64,000 nucleotides of DNA from Teredinibacter sp. KSP-S5-2 (GCF_032773895.1 NZ_CP120416.1:432001-496000), one strand, 5' to 3'. Positions 1 through 9,771 are shown, counted from the first letter of the stretch. Translations and numbers: made by a program. Notes: generated by a model from the letters alone, not told the origin.

Positions 1-1527
1 TTCTTCAATTTTTATGGGGATCTTGAATATATGCGTCAAAGTGCTGAGTTTTGATATCGTATCCTCTTGCTTCTTAATGTCGTCGATAAGAATAACAAAC
101 TCATCACTGCCTAAACGGGCAACAACTTCCGTGTGTTTTATGTAGTTTTCCAAACGGGAGGCAACTTTTTTCAATAGTTGGTCACCCGCGATATGTCCCA
201 GGTTGTCGTTTATTCTTTTAAATTTGTCAATATCTATTAAAAACAGGGCAATTTCTTTGTTTTGTGCGCGGGCATTTTCAATTGAAGATTGCAGGCGGCT
301 GATCAGATAATTTCGATTGTGTAAGCCGGTGAGGGCATCATGGGTGGCTTGGTGGCGCAGCTCTGCCTCAAAACCTTTACGTTCGGTGATATCTCTGGCA
401 ACAAGTGAAAAATAATCAGAGCTTGAATGTTGGTTGATATGACTAACTACCACCAGTGATACGGGAATTTCCGATGCTGTTGTCGCCGATGGTTGAAGGC
501 TTATCTCACCACTCCAGTGCCGTTGTTTTTTTGATATTGGAAAGATGCGCGATCGTAATCGTTCGCAAATATCTGGAGAGAGAATTTGCCATAAGGTCAA
601 GGCACTGAGGTTTTGATTTCCGTCTATATCGAGAGCTTCAATACATGCCTTGTTAATATAAAGAATCGTGCCGTCTTCCTCCACTATCATGACAATGTCA
701 GAAGTGGAGTCGAGAACATTGTGCATTCTTTCTCTTGCTTTTTCTGATTCAATACGCGCAGTGATGTCCCGTCCGGTGGATACGAAATGAGATATATTTC
801 CGTCCTCATCATAAAGAGGCGTAATGACTTTCTCTTCATGGAATTCTGTACCGTCTTTACGGCGGTTTATCAATGTGCCGGAAAATGGGTTTCCTTCAAG
901 TATCGATTTCCAGAGTGAGTTATAGGTTTCTTGGTTGTGGTGTCGGGAACGAAGAAAACTGGGTGTTTTTCCTAAAATCTCAGCCTGTTTGTAACCAGAG
1001 AGTTGTTCAAAAGCTGGGTTGGCATATTCAATCTGGCCATTTGCATCCGTGATAAATACGCTGTCCGTACTCTGTGTGATTGCAAGCGATAATTTGCGTA
1101 ATCTCTCCTCATTTGTTCGTTGCTCCCTTCTGCGATGGGCATCTTCCAATTCCCGTTCAAGGGTTGGAATCAGCCGGGCAAAATCTGTTTTCATTACATA
1201 GTTTTGTGCACCAGCTTTAATGGCATTGACTGCGGCAGCTTCGCCAATGGTGCCTGAAACATAAATAAAGGGAATATCTTTGTCGATTGAGCGTACTATT
1301 TCCAGTGCACGAAGGCCATTCATTTGCGGCATGGAAAAATCAGAAAATACGACATCCCAATGCTGCCTTATAGCAGACAGGAGTTCGGATTCTGTATCGA
1401 CTCTACGGGAGAAAACACTCACACCGTAGCTTTCGAGGTGATCAACAAGCAATATGTAATCATCCTCGCTGTCTTCTACCACCAGCGCTTTTAGCTTGGG
1501 TATATCACTAAGACTGAAAGGGGTCAT
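1..1527 (-). CDS. Response regulator-PAS-PAS-GGDEF protein (partial, C-terminus outside window)
   Basis: I translated this open frame from the minus strand; 509 residues are visible and it has no stop before the left edge. A receiver domain comes first (phospho-acceptor D63 in VVFSDFSMPQ), then two PAS domains (about 155-275 and 280-400), then a GGDEF-type domain starting near 405. The signature loop reads RLGSDEF rather than GGDEF, so diguanylate cyclase activity is uncertain; an EAL domain may follow outside the window. Its ATG overlaps the TGA of the upstream receiver gene by four bases (ATGA), indicating translational coupling in one operon with that regulator and the histidine kinase. 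Likely role: c-di-GMP output or sensing controlled by the neighbouring kinase. Domain order is clear; catalytic state is not. Confidence 0.85.
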   Translation of the reverse strand, partial: MTPFSLSDIPKLKALVVEDSEDDYILLVDHLESYGVSVFSRRVDTESELLSAIRQHWDVVFSDFSMPQMNGLRALEIVRSIDKDIPFIYVSGTIGEAAAVNAIKAGAQNYVMKTDFARLIPTLERELEDAHRRREQRTNEERLRKLSLAITQSTDSVFITDANGQIEYANPAFEQLSGYKQAEILGKTPSFLRSRHHNQETYNSLWKSILEGNPFSGTLINRRKDGTEFHEEKVITPLYDEDGNISHFVSTGRDITARIESEKARERMHNVLDSTSDIVMIVEEDGTILYINKACIEALDIDGNQNLSALTLWQILSPDICERLRSRIFPISKKQRHWSGEISLQPSATTASEIPVSLVVVSHINQHSSSDYFSLVARDITERKGFEAELRHQATHDALTGLHNRNYLISRLQSSIENARAQNKEIALFLIDIDKFKRINDNLGHIAGDQLLKKVASRLENYIKHTEVVARLGSDEFVILIDDIKKQEDTISKLSTLTHIFKIPIKIEE

Positions 1528-1988
1528 ATTGTATCCGTCGCCTTTTGTTTCGGGACAGGTGGGGGTTGATTGAGCAATAGCCAATACAACCCCAGTTGAC
1601 CTGCGGCGCGTATGAACTCATCAAAGTCCACTGGTTTGCGCACGTAGCTGTTTGCACCGAGTTTGTACCCTTTAATTCGATCCTCTTCCTCGTTGGAGGA
1701 GGTTAATATTGCAATTGGTTGCATGCAGGTTCGTGGGTCCTCCCGAATTTGTCGCAGTACTTCCAGGCCGTCAATTTTTGGCAGTTTTAAATCCAACAAA
1801 ATAATCGCTGGCATATCTGTTACGTCTCTACCTTCGTACTGCCCTCTGCCAAACATATAGTCGAGTGCTTCAATACCGTTCCTGGCAACAACAACATCGT
1901 TACCAATATTATTTTGTTCCAGGGCGTCGATTGTCAGAAGTTCATCGTCGGGGTTATCCTCGACTAATAAAATCACTTTATGCTTCAT
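1524..1988 (-). CDS. Single-domain response regulator (Rcp1/CheY-like)
   Basis: A stand-alone receiver domain of about 154 residues with the acidic pair in VEDNPDDE, the phospho-acceptor Asp in ILLDLKLP and the conserved Lys in VRKPVDF. This is the small Rcp1-like type usually paired with bacteriophytochrome-class histidine kinases, and the kinase gene lies directly upstream, overlapping it by about ten bases. Two in-frame ATGs exist; I prefer the second (1988) because GAGG sits nine bases before it, whereas the first (1997) directly abuts that motif. The stop overlaps the start of the REC-PAS-PAS-GGDEF gene. It probably relays phosphate from the kinase; it has no DNA-binding domain. Confidence 0.88.
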   Translation of the reverse strand: MKHKVILLVEDNPDDELLTIDALEQNNIGNDVVVARNGIEALDYMFGRGQYEGRDVTDMPAIILLDLKLPKIDGLEVLRQIREDPRTCMQPIAILTSSNEEEDRIKGYKLGANSYVRKPVDFDEFIRAAGQLGLYWLLLNQPPPVPKQKATDTI

Positions 1989-4140
1989 AGTACTCATCCT
2001 CGCCCAATGTAAAATAAAATGTAGCGCCTTTGCCTTCTTCCGCTTGTGCCCAAAGACGTCCTCCGTGTTTATGTATTACTCGTTGAGTGATGGCGAGACC
2101 TATTCCTGTGCCAGGAAATTCCGAGGTGTCGTGTAGTCGCTGAAATGCACCGAAGAGTTTTTCGGCGTAGTCCATATTGAAGCCGGCCCCGTTGTCTTGA
2201 ATACAGTACACCGTTTTATTTTTTTGTGTTTCCGTATATATCCGAATATATGCGTCTTGAGTTCGAGAGGTAAATTTCCATGCGTTTGACAATAAGTTCG
2301 TTAGCGCAACAGAAAGGAGCCTTGAGTCTGCTTTGGCTGTCATGGGAGATTGTGCCGAAAAGTCGATATTTCGATCAGGTGCAGATTGCCTCAACTCCTC
2401 GATAATATTGCCGCTTAGCAGTGCAACATCGACCTCTTCTTTATGAAGCTCGGCCCGACTTATTCGAGAAAGAACTAACATGTCGTCAATAAGGTTTCCC
2501 ATTTTCTGTGCTGCTGCGCGTATACGTTCCAATCTGTCTTGGCCTCGATCATCCAGCTTTTCCATATAGTCCCGTAATACGGTTTTACTGAATCCGTCTA
2601 TGGCCCGCAGCGGTGCTCTTAAATCATGGGATACAGAATAACTGAAGGCTTCCAGTTCCTTGTTGATTGTCTCCAGTTCAGCTGAGCGTGATAGCAATTG
2701 GTTGTTGAGTTTTTCAACTTGTTTACTGTGTTCGTGGCGTATGGAAACATCCCGAATAATTGCTGTTACCCAAATTTCATGACCGTGCTTAAGTGGGCTT
2801 AGGCTAATCTCTACTGGAAATTCGCTGCCGTCTTTTCTGCGTGCCCGTAACTCGTTGCCTTCTCCCATTGGCCGTATAGCCAGGTTTTTTAAATAGTTTT
2901 CCCGGTGATAAACATGTTTTTCCCTGTGTCGATCTGGCAGTAGTTGCTCCACGCTTTGGTTTAGCATATCTTCACGCGAGTAATGAAATACATGCGTCGC
3001 AGCATCATTAACAATTTGAATAATTCCATGCTGATTGACGACGATAATTGCGTCTGGAGCTCCTTGCAGAAGATGTCGAAACTGTTTTTCGCTTTCTCTC
3101 AGTTGTATTTCGCTCTGCTTTCTAGCCATTTCCTTTTTGGAAATCATCCAGCAGCTAATCGCCAAGATAGCCAGGATAAAGGCCGCGACTCTGGAAAGCT
3201 GTATCGCGACTTGTTTTGCTTGTAGGTCAAGATATGCTTTTGATGTTTTGGTAACAACGTACCAATGCTTTTTCTTCGCATTGTGAAGAAACCGATTAAC
3301 CTGAATAGGGGTTATCTGGAGGATGTTGTCCTTGCTTTTATAGCGCACTGTGCCCGAAGATGTCCGATGAGCCCATAAATCTGGGTAAAGCGTTGAAAAG
3401 CGTTTGTTGGTTCCCTCAACGAACATAAATCCCCATTCCTGGTTTGCTGACGGCCCGAGGAAGAAATAGCCGTCCTCGTTCAATAGCCATATTTCCCTGT
3501 CTCGGTCGGGACTGTTGTGTTTGCGTAATTCATCAAGTAGTTGAGCACCAAGATAGTTTAGGAACAGGCTACCCTGTAAATCTCCGTTGATGTAGATCGG
3601 TGTGCCCACACGGAGAATTGGCTTTAGTGGTTGTTCGATTTTGCCGTGTTCAATATTTAAATCAAAAACAGAGATATATATTTCTCTGTTCTTTAGTGGC
3701 TTGATTTCTTTTACATAGTAACGAGAGGATTTGTCTTGCAATTCATTCTGTGGGACTAGTATGGCTTTGCCAGCATTGTTATTGATCCTGACAATTTCGT
3801 GTCCACTATTGTTGAGTAATCGGATTTGATCATAATGGGGGTAATGAGTCATGTACGACATCATGTCCGCCTGTAAATCCTCTCTTGCTCTATCCGAATC
3901 CGTTTTTAGCCATTCTGATAAGTTTTTTAACCCGGACAGAAACAGGGCATCCGCTTCCAGCGAATATAGGTGACTTTCTATGATATTTAGCGACAGTTGG
4001 GTTTTGTTTTTATCCTGCGCTTCAATAATTCTCTCTATAGCCGCGATCTCGTTTTTATATAGGGCATAAAATACGACCGCGATAAGGGGGATTAGAGGAA
4101 GGAATATCCTTGAAAAATGTGAAAGAAATGTCTTTTCCAT
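1978..4140 (-). CDS. Membrane sensor histidine kinase (Cache/PDC-PAS-HisKA-HATPase)
   Basis: 720 residues. One membrane segment near 11-28, a periplasmic double-PDC/Cache-like sensor region to about 300, a second membrane segment at 316-334, a PAS domain (about 345-470), a HisKA domain with phospho-acceptor H505 in SVSHDLRAPL and an HATPase_c domain with the N-box LTNLLSNAWKF and G-box GTGIGLAI. The dimerisation/ATPase half resembles bacteriophytochrome-type kinases. The stop overlaps the start of the single-domain response regulator, and a REC-PAS-PAS-GGDEF gene follows, so the three genes form one signalling operon. The ligand of the periplasmic domain cannot be told from sequence. No transmitter residue is missing. 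Confidence 0.92.
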   Translation of the reverse strand: MEKTFLSHFSRIFLPLIPLIAVVFYALYKNEIAAIERIIEAQDKNKTQLSLNIIESHLYSLEADALFLSGLKNLSEWLKTDSDRAREDLQADMMSYMTHYPHYDQIRLLNNSGHEIVRINNNAGKAILVPQNELQDKSSRYYVKEIKPLKNREIYISVFDLNIEHGKIEQPLKPILRVGTPIYINGDLQGSLFLNYLGAQLLDELRKHNSPDRDREIWLLNEDGYFFLGPSANQEWGFMFVEGTNKRFSTLYPDLWAHRTSSGTVRYKSKDNILQITPIQVNRFLHNAKKKHWYVVTKTSKAYLDLQAKQVAIQLSRVAAFILAILAISCWMISKKEMARKQSEIQLRESEKQFRHLLQGAPDAIIVVNQHGIIQIVNDAATHVFHYSREDMLNQSVEQLLPDRHREKHVYHRENYLKNLAIRPMGEGNELRARRKDGSEFPVEISLSPLKHGHEIWVTAIIRDVSIRHEHSKQVEKLNNQLLSRSAELETINKELEAFSYSVSHDLRAPLRAIDGFSKTVLRDYMEKLDDRGQDRLERIRAAAQKMGNLIDDMLVLSRISRAELHKEEVDVALLSGNIIEELRQSAPDRNIDFSAQSPMTAKADSRLLSVALTNLLSNAWKFTSRTQDAYIRIYTETQKNKTVYCIQDNGAGFNMDYAEKLFGAFQRLHDTSEFPGTGIGLAITQRVIHKHGGRLWAQAEEGKGATFYFTLGEDEYYEA

Positions 4141-4835
4141 TGAGTTTAACCTTTCTACGCTACAGTAATTTGTTCCTGTTTTGGTTGAAAATCAATATAA
4201 ATCCTCACAAAAAAATCCTTAATTACTGGATGGTCTAAAAAAGTTTAACCCTATCTGTAATAGTGTAGATCACATAAAAATTCTTTTGGTTTTCCTGTGT
4301 TAAGTGGCAAATTATTGGCATTTACATGGCGTATATGGCAGCGAACTGATCAAGTCAAATAAAAACATTCTGTGTTTAAATGTGTTTTTTAGCCATCGTT
4401 CAAAAATTCAAAACCTATTTTTCCATAAAACTCCGTTTCCAATGCTTTAACGTTTTTTTTGTATAGCAACTTGGTCAATGGGTTGAATATGAAGTAATAG
4501 ATTTGACCATTTTCCATTTAATTTTTCAGGTTAATAGTATGTATTAGCTACGTTATATATGAGTGTGTGGATTTCCGTTTTTTAAATCATTCATGATTTA
4601 TCAGGGATGGACTTAGTGCATAAAGTTATGTGGCATTTGCTGTGTTTTTTTGTGGTAAAGGTAAAAGGGGATAGTTGTATAGTGATATTTTTTGTGGGGC
4701 ATTTGCAGTATGTGTCTACTTTGTGCGGGTATTTAAGGGGGTATAATAATAGACAGCGGATGCTGTTGGTCTTTATAGGTTTTATCCAGTTGTGTTCTGC
4801 CGTTATGGTGGCAGTCGATTGTCAATATCTTCTGA
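4141..4835. other. Intergenic region without a convincing gene
   Basis: About 695 A+T-rich bases between the histidine kinase start (minus strand) and the end of the GlxA-type regulator (also minus). It should hold the kinase operon promoter at its left side. An open frame on the plus strand (4607-4996) runs antisense into the regulator gene and has no family features, so I do not call it. I see no RNA gene, strong hairpin or repeat. Confidence 0.5.
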
Positions 4836-5798
4836 TTAAGTTATTGCTGGTTTATACCGGAGATGTTTTGGGTCGCGGAAAAAACGAGCGCGAAACTGGC
4901 TTGGCTGGAGCCCCATTATTTTACAAAATGCCCGACGGCAGGTTCCGACGTCGTCGTAACCAACCTGGTTGGCAATGTATTCGAAACTGTCGTTAGTTGT
5001 CTCCAGTAAGTCACAGACCTTTTGTATTCGTACTCGTTGAATATATTCCTTGGGTGTCAATCCTGTTGCTTTAACAAAGCGGCGTTGAATCGTTCTGGGT
5101 GTTAAGTTTGCGTTTTCGGCTAAAGCTGTAATCGTTAAAGAATTCATAAAATCTTGCTGAATACTTTGCTGGACTGTAATTATTGTTTGGTCGCCATGTG
5201 AGTAGCTTGGTCGAAACTGTTGATAGTATTGTTGTTCCCTTGGTGCGGTATCGACTACGAGCGCTTTTCCTAATTGCCGCATTACTTCCGAGTTGGAAAA
5301 TTGCAGGACTAATTCCAGCCCCAAATCCACCCAGGACATCATGCCGCCAGCGGTAATAATATCGCCGTGATGAATTAACAACGCGTTAGTGTCAAGTTGA
5401 ATGTTGGGAAACTGTTTTTCAAAAAAAGTATTTAGTCTCCAGTGAGTGGTTACAGAGCGGTTTCCAATTATTCCTGTTGCGGCAAGGATAAAAGCGCCTG
5501 CGCAGGCGGAGGTGAGAATGGCACCTTGTTTATGTTGCTGCTGTAGCCAGTTAATAATACGACTATCGATATGTTCAAAAGAGCACCCCGCTCGAAACGG
5601 CGGAATTAATATGGCCGAGAATCGTTTTTCTGGTAATTGATGGCATGACAGAATGGCTGTTGAAAAGCGGCAATCCACATCCAGCTCAAGACAAAGGTTA
5701 TCGGCAATTTCCAGCATTTCACTTAGCCCATAGATAGCAGATTTAATGCTTTCCGGAAATTCAACTATGCCAATTTGAATTGGGTTTGGCGAGTTCAT
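4836..5798 (-). CDS. GlxA-family transcriptional regulator (DJ-1/PfpI-like + AraC HTH)
   Basis: 320 residues with a DJ-1/PfpI amidotransferase-like N-terminal domain (about 8-180; the elbow Cys is C99 in TSACAGAFILA) and a C-terminal AraC-type double helix-turn-helix (about 215-310, including LTPRTIQRRFVKATGLTP and a second helix pair near VGYDDVGTCRRAF). This is the GlxA architecture, cytoplasmic DNA-binding regulators in which the amidotransferase-like domain is thought to sense a ligand. It is divergent from the isochorismatase-like hydrolase at 5896 with only about 97 bases between starts, so it probably regulates that gene from the shared intergenic region. Effector unknown. Confidence 0.9.
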   Translation of the reverse strand: MNSPNPIQIGIVEFPESIKSAIYGLSEMLEIADNLCLELDVDCRFSTAILSCHQLPEKRFSAILIPPFRAGCSFEHIDSRIINWLQQQHKQGAILTSACAGAFILAATGIIGNRSVTTHWRLNTFFEKQFPNIQLDTNALLIHHGDIITAGGMMSWVDLGLELVLQFSNSEVMRQLGKALVVDTAPREQQYYQQFRPSYSHGDQTIITVQQSIQQDFMNSLTITALAENANLTPRTIQRRFVKATGLTPKEYIQRVRIQKVCDLLETTNDSFEYIANQVGYDDVGTCRRAFCKIMGLQPSQFRARFFRDPKHLRYKPAIT

Positions 5799-5895
5799 GG
5801 AATGTCGTCTTTTGCCTGGAAAATGTCATTTTAGCCCCTAACGTTCATGGCGAGAAGAGGGAATACTTGATGCTCATTTTTAATGGGGCCTGCTT

Positions 5896-6417
5896 ATGAA
5901 GCATACAGCGTTAGTTTTGATTGATTTACAAAATGATTATTTTTCATCCGGTAAGTTTCCATTGTGGAATGTTGAGCAAACATTGGAAAGCTGTTTGTCT
6001 GCTATTGAGAAGGCTAATAACAATGCTATGCCGATAATTTTGGTTAAACATGTTGTTCATTCTGATAGTGGAGGAGCGCCATTTTTTAATGAAGGAACGG
6101 AAGGTGTAAATATCCCGCCAGATATTCTTTCTCACGCACCCGATGCGCTAGTGGTAGTTAAGGAATTTGCGGATTCTTTTGAACAAACCAACCTGGATAC
6201 TTTACTGCAACAGTCAGATATTAAAACAATCATTATTGGTGGGATGATGACGCAGAATTGTGTTACCCATACCGCCATTTCGAAAACCGCGGAAAAGTAT
6301 AACGTTAAGCTACTGACAGATTGCTGCACCACGGTGGACGAAATGATTCATAACCTAGCACTTAGAGCATTAAGTACGCGTATTGATCTGATCCAGGTTG
6401 ATAGTGCCTGGGTATGA
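5896..6417 (+). CDS. Isochorismatase-family cysteine hydrolase
   Basis: 173 residues, full length for the compact cysteine-hydrolase branch of the isochorismatase family. The catalytic triad is recognisable: D10 in LVLIDLQND, K89 in VVVKEFADSF and C122 in GGMMTQNCVTHTA, with the usual cis-peptide region before the Cys. Members hydrolyse amides or related bonds (nicotinamide, ureidoacrylate, N-carbamoyl compounds); the substrate cannot be named here. It is cytoplasmic (no signal peptide). Its start faces the divergent GlxA-type regulator, which is the likely controller. A single transcription unit is probable because 176 bases separate it from the next gene. Confidence 0.9.
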   Translation: MKHTALVLIDLQNDYFSSGKFPLWNVEQTLESCLSAIEKANNNAMPIILVKHVVHSDSGGAPFFNEGTEGVNIPPDILSHAPDALVVVKEFADSFEQTNLDTLLQQSDIKTIIIGGMMTQNCVTHTAISKTAEKYNVKLLTDCCTTVDEMIHNLALRALSTRIDLIQVDSAWV

Positions 6418-6593
6418 GGAGAGAGGTTGCTTGGTAAAGGCTGATGATTGCATTGGCCTTATGATCGGGATGTACATATTCCGCAGAACTGAACGTTTTC
6501 TATCGCTCATGGCCGCGTTTACAGGCTTTTGACGTCAATTTGTCGTTATGGGGTCTATATTTTTAAGATAAAAACGCGTGGAGTGGGGTATAT

Positions 6594-7748
6594 ATGTCTG
6601 CAGATACAAGCGTTAGTGAGTCTTCGTCCGCTTCTTTTTCTCGCTCATCCAAGTTGCTTTGGCTTGAAGCGATTCGGCTGATTGCCATTATTCAGGTTAT
6701 TGTGATTCACGTAACCGCACAAACTTACTTTCTCGGTGCACCAATCGATAGTTTGGACGGTTGGTTGCTGGTGGTGTTGAACAGTATGTCGCGTGTTTGC
6801 GTGCCGCTGTTTTTTATGGTGTCAGGCTATTTGTTGTTGTCTCGCCAGGAGCCCGTGTTGAAGTTCTTTAACCGACGCTTTAAACGGATCCTGACTCCGC
6901 TTTTCGCCTGGTCGCTTATTTATCTGGCTATGATTCATTGGGTGGAAGTCAAATACCCTTCGGGCACCTCGTCGGTTACGCCAGAGTACATGCAGGATAT
7001 TATTGATAAAGGCTGGGGTGCATTGGCATTGATGTTTGTTTTTCCGCTCTATTATCACCTGTGGTTTTTGTATTCCCTTTCTGCACAGTATTTGTTGATT
7101 CCTCTATGGCGCAACGTTTATCACTCATCCTCACCCACAAAGCTTTGGTATGTTCTCGTTGTATTAGTGTTGGGGGTACAGTTTTCAGGTTATTACTATA
7201 ACTCTGAAATGGCGGGTTTTAATTTATTTGTCCAGATTATTTTTGGCAGCGCAACCTATGTACTAGCCGGAAGCCTGGTCGGCCGCATTCCGTTGAAGGC
7301 CTCTATTGCATGGGGCATGTTGGCTTTGGGTATCGGGTTGTTAATTTATACGGTTTGGGGGACGGCGTATTTGAGTTTGGAAGACGGTAAATACAATATG
7401 TCTCTGGTGGATTCTTCCATTAACATTTTTGGCGGAACCGTCGCAGCGTTCTATTTAATGCGCTACGTTTTTGAAGAATTACTGGGCGATATCAGTGAGC
7501 GCATTGAGCGTTGGTTGTCACACTTTGGCGAATTAAGTTTTGGTGTGTATTTAATTCATCCCGTATTTCTATATGCATTTTCCGTTGGCGCTTTTGGTTT
7601 TGTGTTCACCTCCATGAGTTTTAATGGTTTGTTGGCCGTGCCTTCTTTAACCATTGTGACTCTGCTGATTTCCGCGGCCAGCATTTGGTTATTAGGGCAG
7701 ATTAGCTTCTTACGAATATTCATTGGCTTGGCGCCAGTCAAAACGTGA
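6594..7748 (+). CDS. Acyltransferase 3 family membrane protein
   Basis: 384 residues with about ten membrane segments and the N-terminal family signature LEAIRLIAIIQVIVIH, in which R28 and H39 match the conserved Arg and His of the acyltransferase-3 fold. Such inner-membrane enzymes transfer acetyl or other acyl groups onto sugars of lipopolysaccharide, exopolysaccharide or peptidoglycan. A GGAG-like ribosome site stands before the ATG. There are no polysaccharide genes beside it, so the acceptor is unknown. It converges with the AraC gene at 7760 with an 11-base gap and no obvious terminator. Confidence 0.9.
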   Translation: MSADTSVSESSSASFSRSSKLLWLEAIRLIAIIQVIVIHVTAQTYFLGAPIDSLDGWLLVVLNSMSRVCVPLFFMVSGYLLLSRQEPVLKFFNRRFKRILTPLFAWSLIYLAMIHWVEVKYPSGTSSVTPEYMQDIIDKGWGALALMFVFPLYYHLWFLYSLSAQYLLIPLWRNVYHSSSPTKLWYVLVVLVLGVQFSGYYYNSEMAGFNLFVQIIFGSATYVLAGSLVGRIPLKASIAWGMLALGIGLLIYTVWGTAYLSLEDGKYNMSLVDSSINIFGGTVAAFYLMRYVFEELLGDISERIERWLSHFGELSFGVYLIHPVFLYAFSVGAFGFVFTSMSFNGLLAVPSLTIVTLLISAASIWLLGQISFLRIFIGLAPVKT

Positions 7749-7759
7749 AAAAAATAAAG

Positions 7760-8710
7760 TTAAATCGGTTTAACACTGCCGGGTGAAACTGCAAATATTC
7801 GTTTAAAAGCACGGGAAAATGCGGCCTCTGATTGGTAACCATGTTTCTCCGCCAACCTGGCTAACGGGGTTTGCCCGCTAGCCAGTTCATTGTAGGCCAG
7901 CTGCATTCGCCAGTGAGTGAGGTACTGCGCGGGGGATTGGCCGACCATATCACTGAAGCGGGCGGAAAAGCCCGAGCGCGACATGCCTGCCTGCTGAGCC
8001 AGAAGCGCTACGCTCCAGTTTTGTTCTGGTGCACGGTGAATCGCGGCAATGGCTTTGCCTAGCTGTTTGTCTTTAAGTGCTGCCAACCAACCTTTTTGGT
8101 GATGGTTTGTTTGATCCAGCCATGTTCGCAATGCCTGGATGACGAGAATGTCTGCCAAGTGAGTCAGAATTGTTTCTCCACCAGGGCGGAGCGCTTTCGC
8201 TTCGTTAGCGATAAAACGCAGTGTACTGTGCAACCATTCATTCTGGCCTTCCTGCCAGGAATCCAAAAACAGACTATTGGGCAACAACGAAACCAGTTTC
8301 TGCCCGGTTACATGGTCAAAACGCACTACGCCACAGGTTAACTGGGTCAACTCGCCATCGCCACCGAACTGCATTATTTCGTAGCGGTCACTCATTTTTG
8401 TGGCAGGAATATCAAACAGTGGTGTGGCGTTTTCGCAGTCAGGGCTTAGAATTTTGTGGCCTTTGCCGTGGGGCACCAAAGCCATCGAGCCGGACCGAAG
8501 TTGGTGAGTGCTTTCTCCTGGAATCTCCAGTAGGCATGAGCCCGCAGTGACAATATGAAACATCATGCAGTGCTCAAATTCGGGGAACTCAACGCCCCAA
8601 GGCGCCGTTAAATCGGATCGACAGTACAGGCAACCAGTTAAGCGAAGTTGATGAAGAGCTTCGCCTAAAGGGTCGGAGAATGAAGGGATGTCCATGTGTT
8701 CGCGCGTCAT
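7760..8710 (-). CDS. AraC-family transcriptional regulator (cupin sensor)
   Basis: 316 residues. The N-terminal half is a cupin-type ligand-binding domain of the cupin_6 kind (for example the stretch HIVTAGSCLLEIPG), and the C-terminal 100 residues are an AraC helix-turn-helix pair (SVALLAQQAGMSRSGFSARF followed by KHGYQSEAAFSRAFKR). It is divergently transcribed from the NmrA-type oxidoreductase at 8852, with about 140 bases between starts, the classic arrangement in which such a regulator activates the adjacent enzyme gene. A second in-frame ATG lies five codons into the frame. Inducer unknown. Confidence 0.9.
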   Translation of the reverse strand: MTREHMDIPSFSDPLGEALHQLRLTGCLYCRSDLTAPWGVEFPEFEHCMMFHIVTAGSCLLEIPGESTHQLRSGSMALVPHGKGHKILSPDCENATPLFDIPATKMSDRYEIMQFGGDGELTQLTCGVVRFDHVTGQKLVSLLPNSLFLDSWQEGQNEWLHSTLRFIANEAKALRPGGETILTHLADILVIQALRTWLDQTNHHQKGWLAALKDKQLGKAIAAIHRAPEQNWSVALLAQQAGMSRSGFSARFSDMVGQSPAQYLTHWRMQLAYNELASGQTPLARLAEKHGYQSEAAFSRAFKRIFAVSPGSVKPI

Positions 8711-8851
8711 GTGTTTATTATTACCCTTGGCCTCGTTGAAAATCCAGCTGTTTGGACGAACAGCAATAAAGCGTGGCGTTATGGCAATTGTTCATCTGGT
8801 ATAAGACGAGGATAGTGTTCACATCGTATTGGTTCAATAAACAGGAGAGCG

Positions 8852-9703
8852 ATGATGAACACCAAACCCATTGCCATAATCGGTGCAAATGGAAAAACCG
8901 GCCGACGCGTATGCAGTAAGTTACGTAGTCAAGGCCTAACGGTACGAGGCCTATCCCGTTCTACCCCAACGCCTTTTGATTGGCAAAACACGGCCACTTG
9001 GACCAGAGCGTTACAGGGTTGCCGGTCTGCCTATATCACTTTTCAGCCAGACCTGGCTGTACCCGGTGCGGATCAGGCAATTGCGCAACTTGCCGATGTC
9101 GCGAGGGAAGTGGGCGTTGAACATTTGGTTCTGCTTTCCGGTCGGGGAGAAGATGGTGCGCAACGTGCGGAGGGTGTGCTTAAACAAAGTGGTCTGGATT
9201 GGAATATTGTTCGTTCCGGGTGGTTTGCTCAAAACTTCAGTGAAGGGTTTATGCAGCAGGGAATTGCAGCGGGTACTTTGGCGTTGCCAGCCGGGAATAC
9301 CCCGGAGCCATTTATTGATGTGGATGATATTGCGGATGTGGTTGTGGCCTTGCTGACCACTTCAGACAAACGAAATCAATTGTTCGAAGTTAGTGGGCCG
9401 GAAGCATTAACCTTCGCCCTGTGTATGCAAATAATTTCCGATGTGACGGGCAAGTCAGTTCAATATGTTGATATCCCCATCGATGCGTTTATTTCCGAAC
9501 TTGATGCCTTGGGAGCAGATAACGACGTGCAGTGGTTAATGCGGGAATTATTTACGGTGGTATTTGATGGTCGAAACAGTTTACCTGTTGATGGTGTACA
9601 GCAGGTTTTAGGCCGGCCGGCGACAGATTTTTTTGCCTATGCCTATAAAGCGGCCGCATCGGGTGCATGGCTTGGGCAGCCTGAGCACAAAATGGTTGTG
9701 TAA
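8852..9703 (+). CDS. NmrA/NAD(P)-binding Rossmann-fold oxidoreductase-like protein
   Basis: 283 residues with the dinucleotide-binding signature IIGANGKTGRRV at the N-terminus and the atypical short-chain reductase (NmrA / ergot-alkaloid-biosynthesis AgaFS-like) layout: LVLLSGRG near 95, then WNIVRSGWFAQNF and FIDVDDIADVVVALL. These cytoplasmic proteins bind NAD(P)H and act either as reductases or as redox sensors; no catalytic Tyr-x3-Lys is obvious, which fits the atypical group. AGGAGA precedes two tandem ATGs, so the start is 8852 or 8855. Probable target of the divergent cupin-AraC regulator. A strong bidirectional terminator follows. Confidence 0.85.
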   Translation: MMNTKPIAIIGANGKTGRRVCSKLRSQGLTVRGLSRSTPTPFDWQNTATWTRALQGCRSAYITFQPDLAVPGADQAIAQLADVAREVGVEHLVLLSGRGEDGAQRAEGVLKQSGLDWNIVRSGWFAQNFSEGFMQQGIAAGTLALPAGNTPEPFIDVDDIADVVVALLTTSDKRNQLFEVSGPEALTFALCMQIISDVTGKSVQYVDIPIDAFISELDALGADNDVQWLMRELFTVVFDGRNSLPVDGVQQVLGRPATDFFAYAYKAAASGAWLGQPEHKMVV

Positions 9704-9717
9704 TGTTATTAAAAAAA

Positions 9718-9746
9718 GAAACCACCACCATAGGTGGTTTCTCTAT
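9718..9746. terminator. Bidirectional rho-independent terminator
   Basis: A perfect nine-base stem (GAAACCACC at 9718-9726 with GGTGGTTTC at 9733-9741), six-base loop, preceded by an A-tract and followed by a T-rich stretch. It lies between the converging NmrA-type gene and the hypothetical gene at 9772 and can serve both. Confidence 0.85.
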
Positions 9747-9771
9747 TTTTTGGTAATAATAGCGAATCGAA

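Noticed and set aside
4607-4996. Open frame of 129 codons on the plus strand
   Set aside because: It runs antisense into the well-supported GlxA-type regulator, has no family features and no convincing ribosome site.
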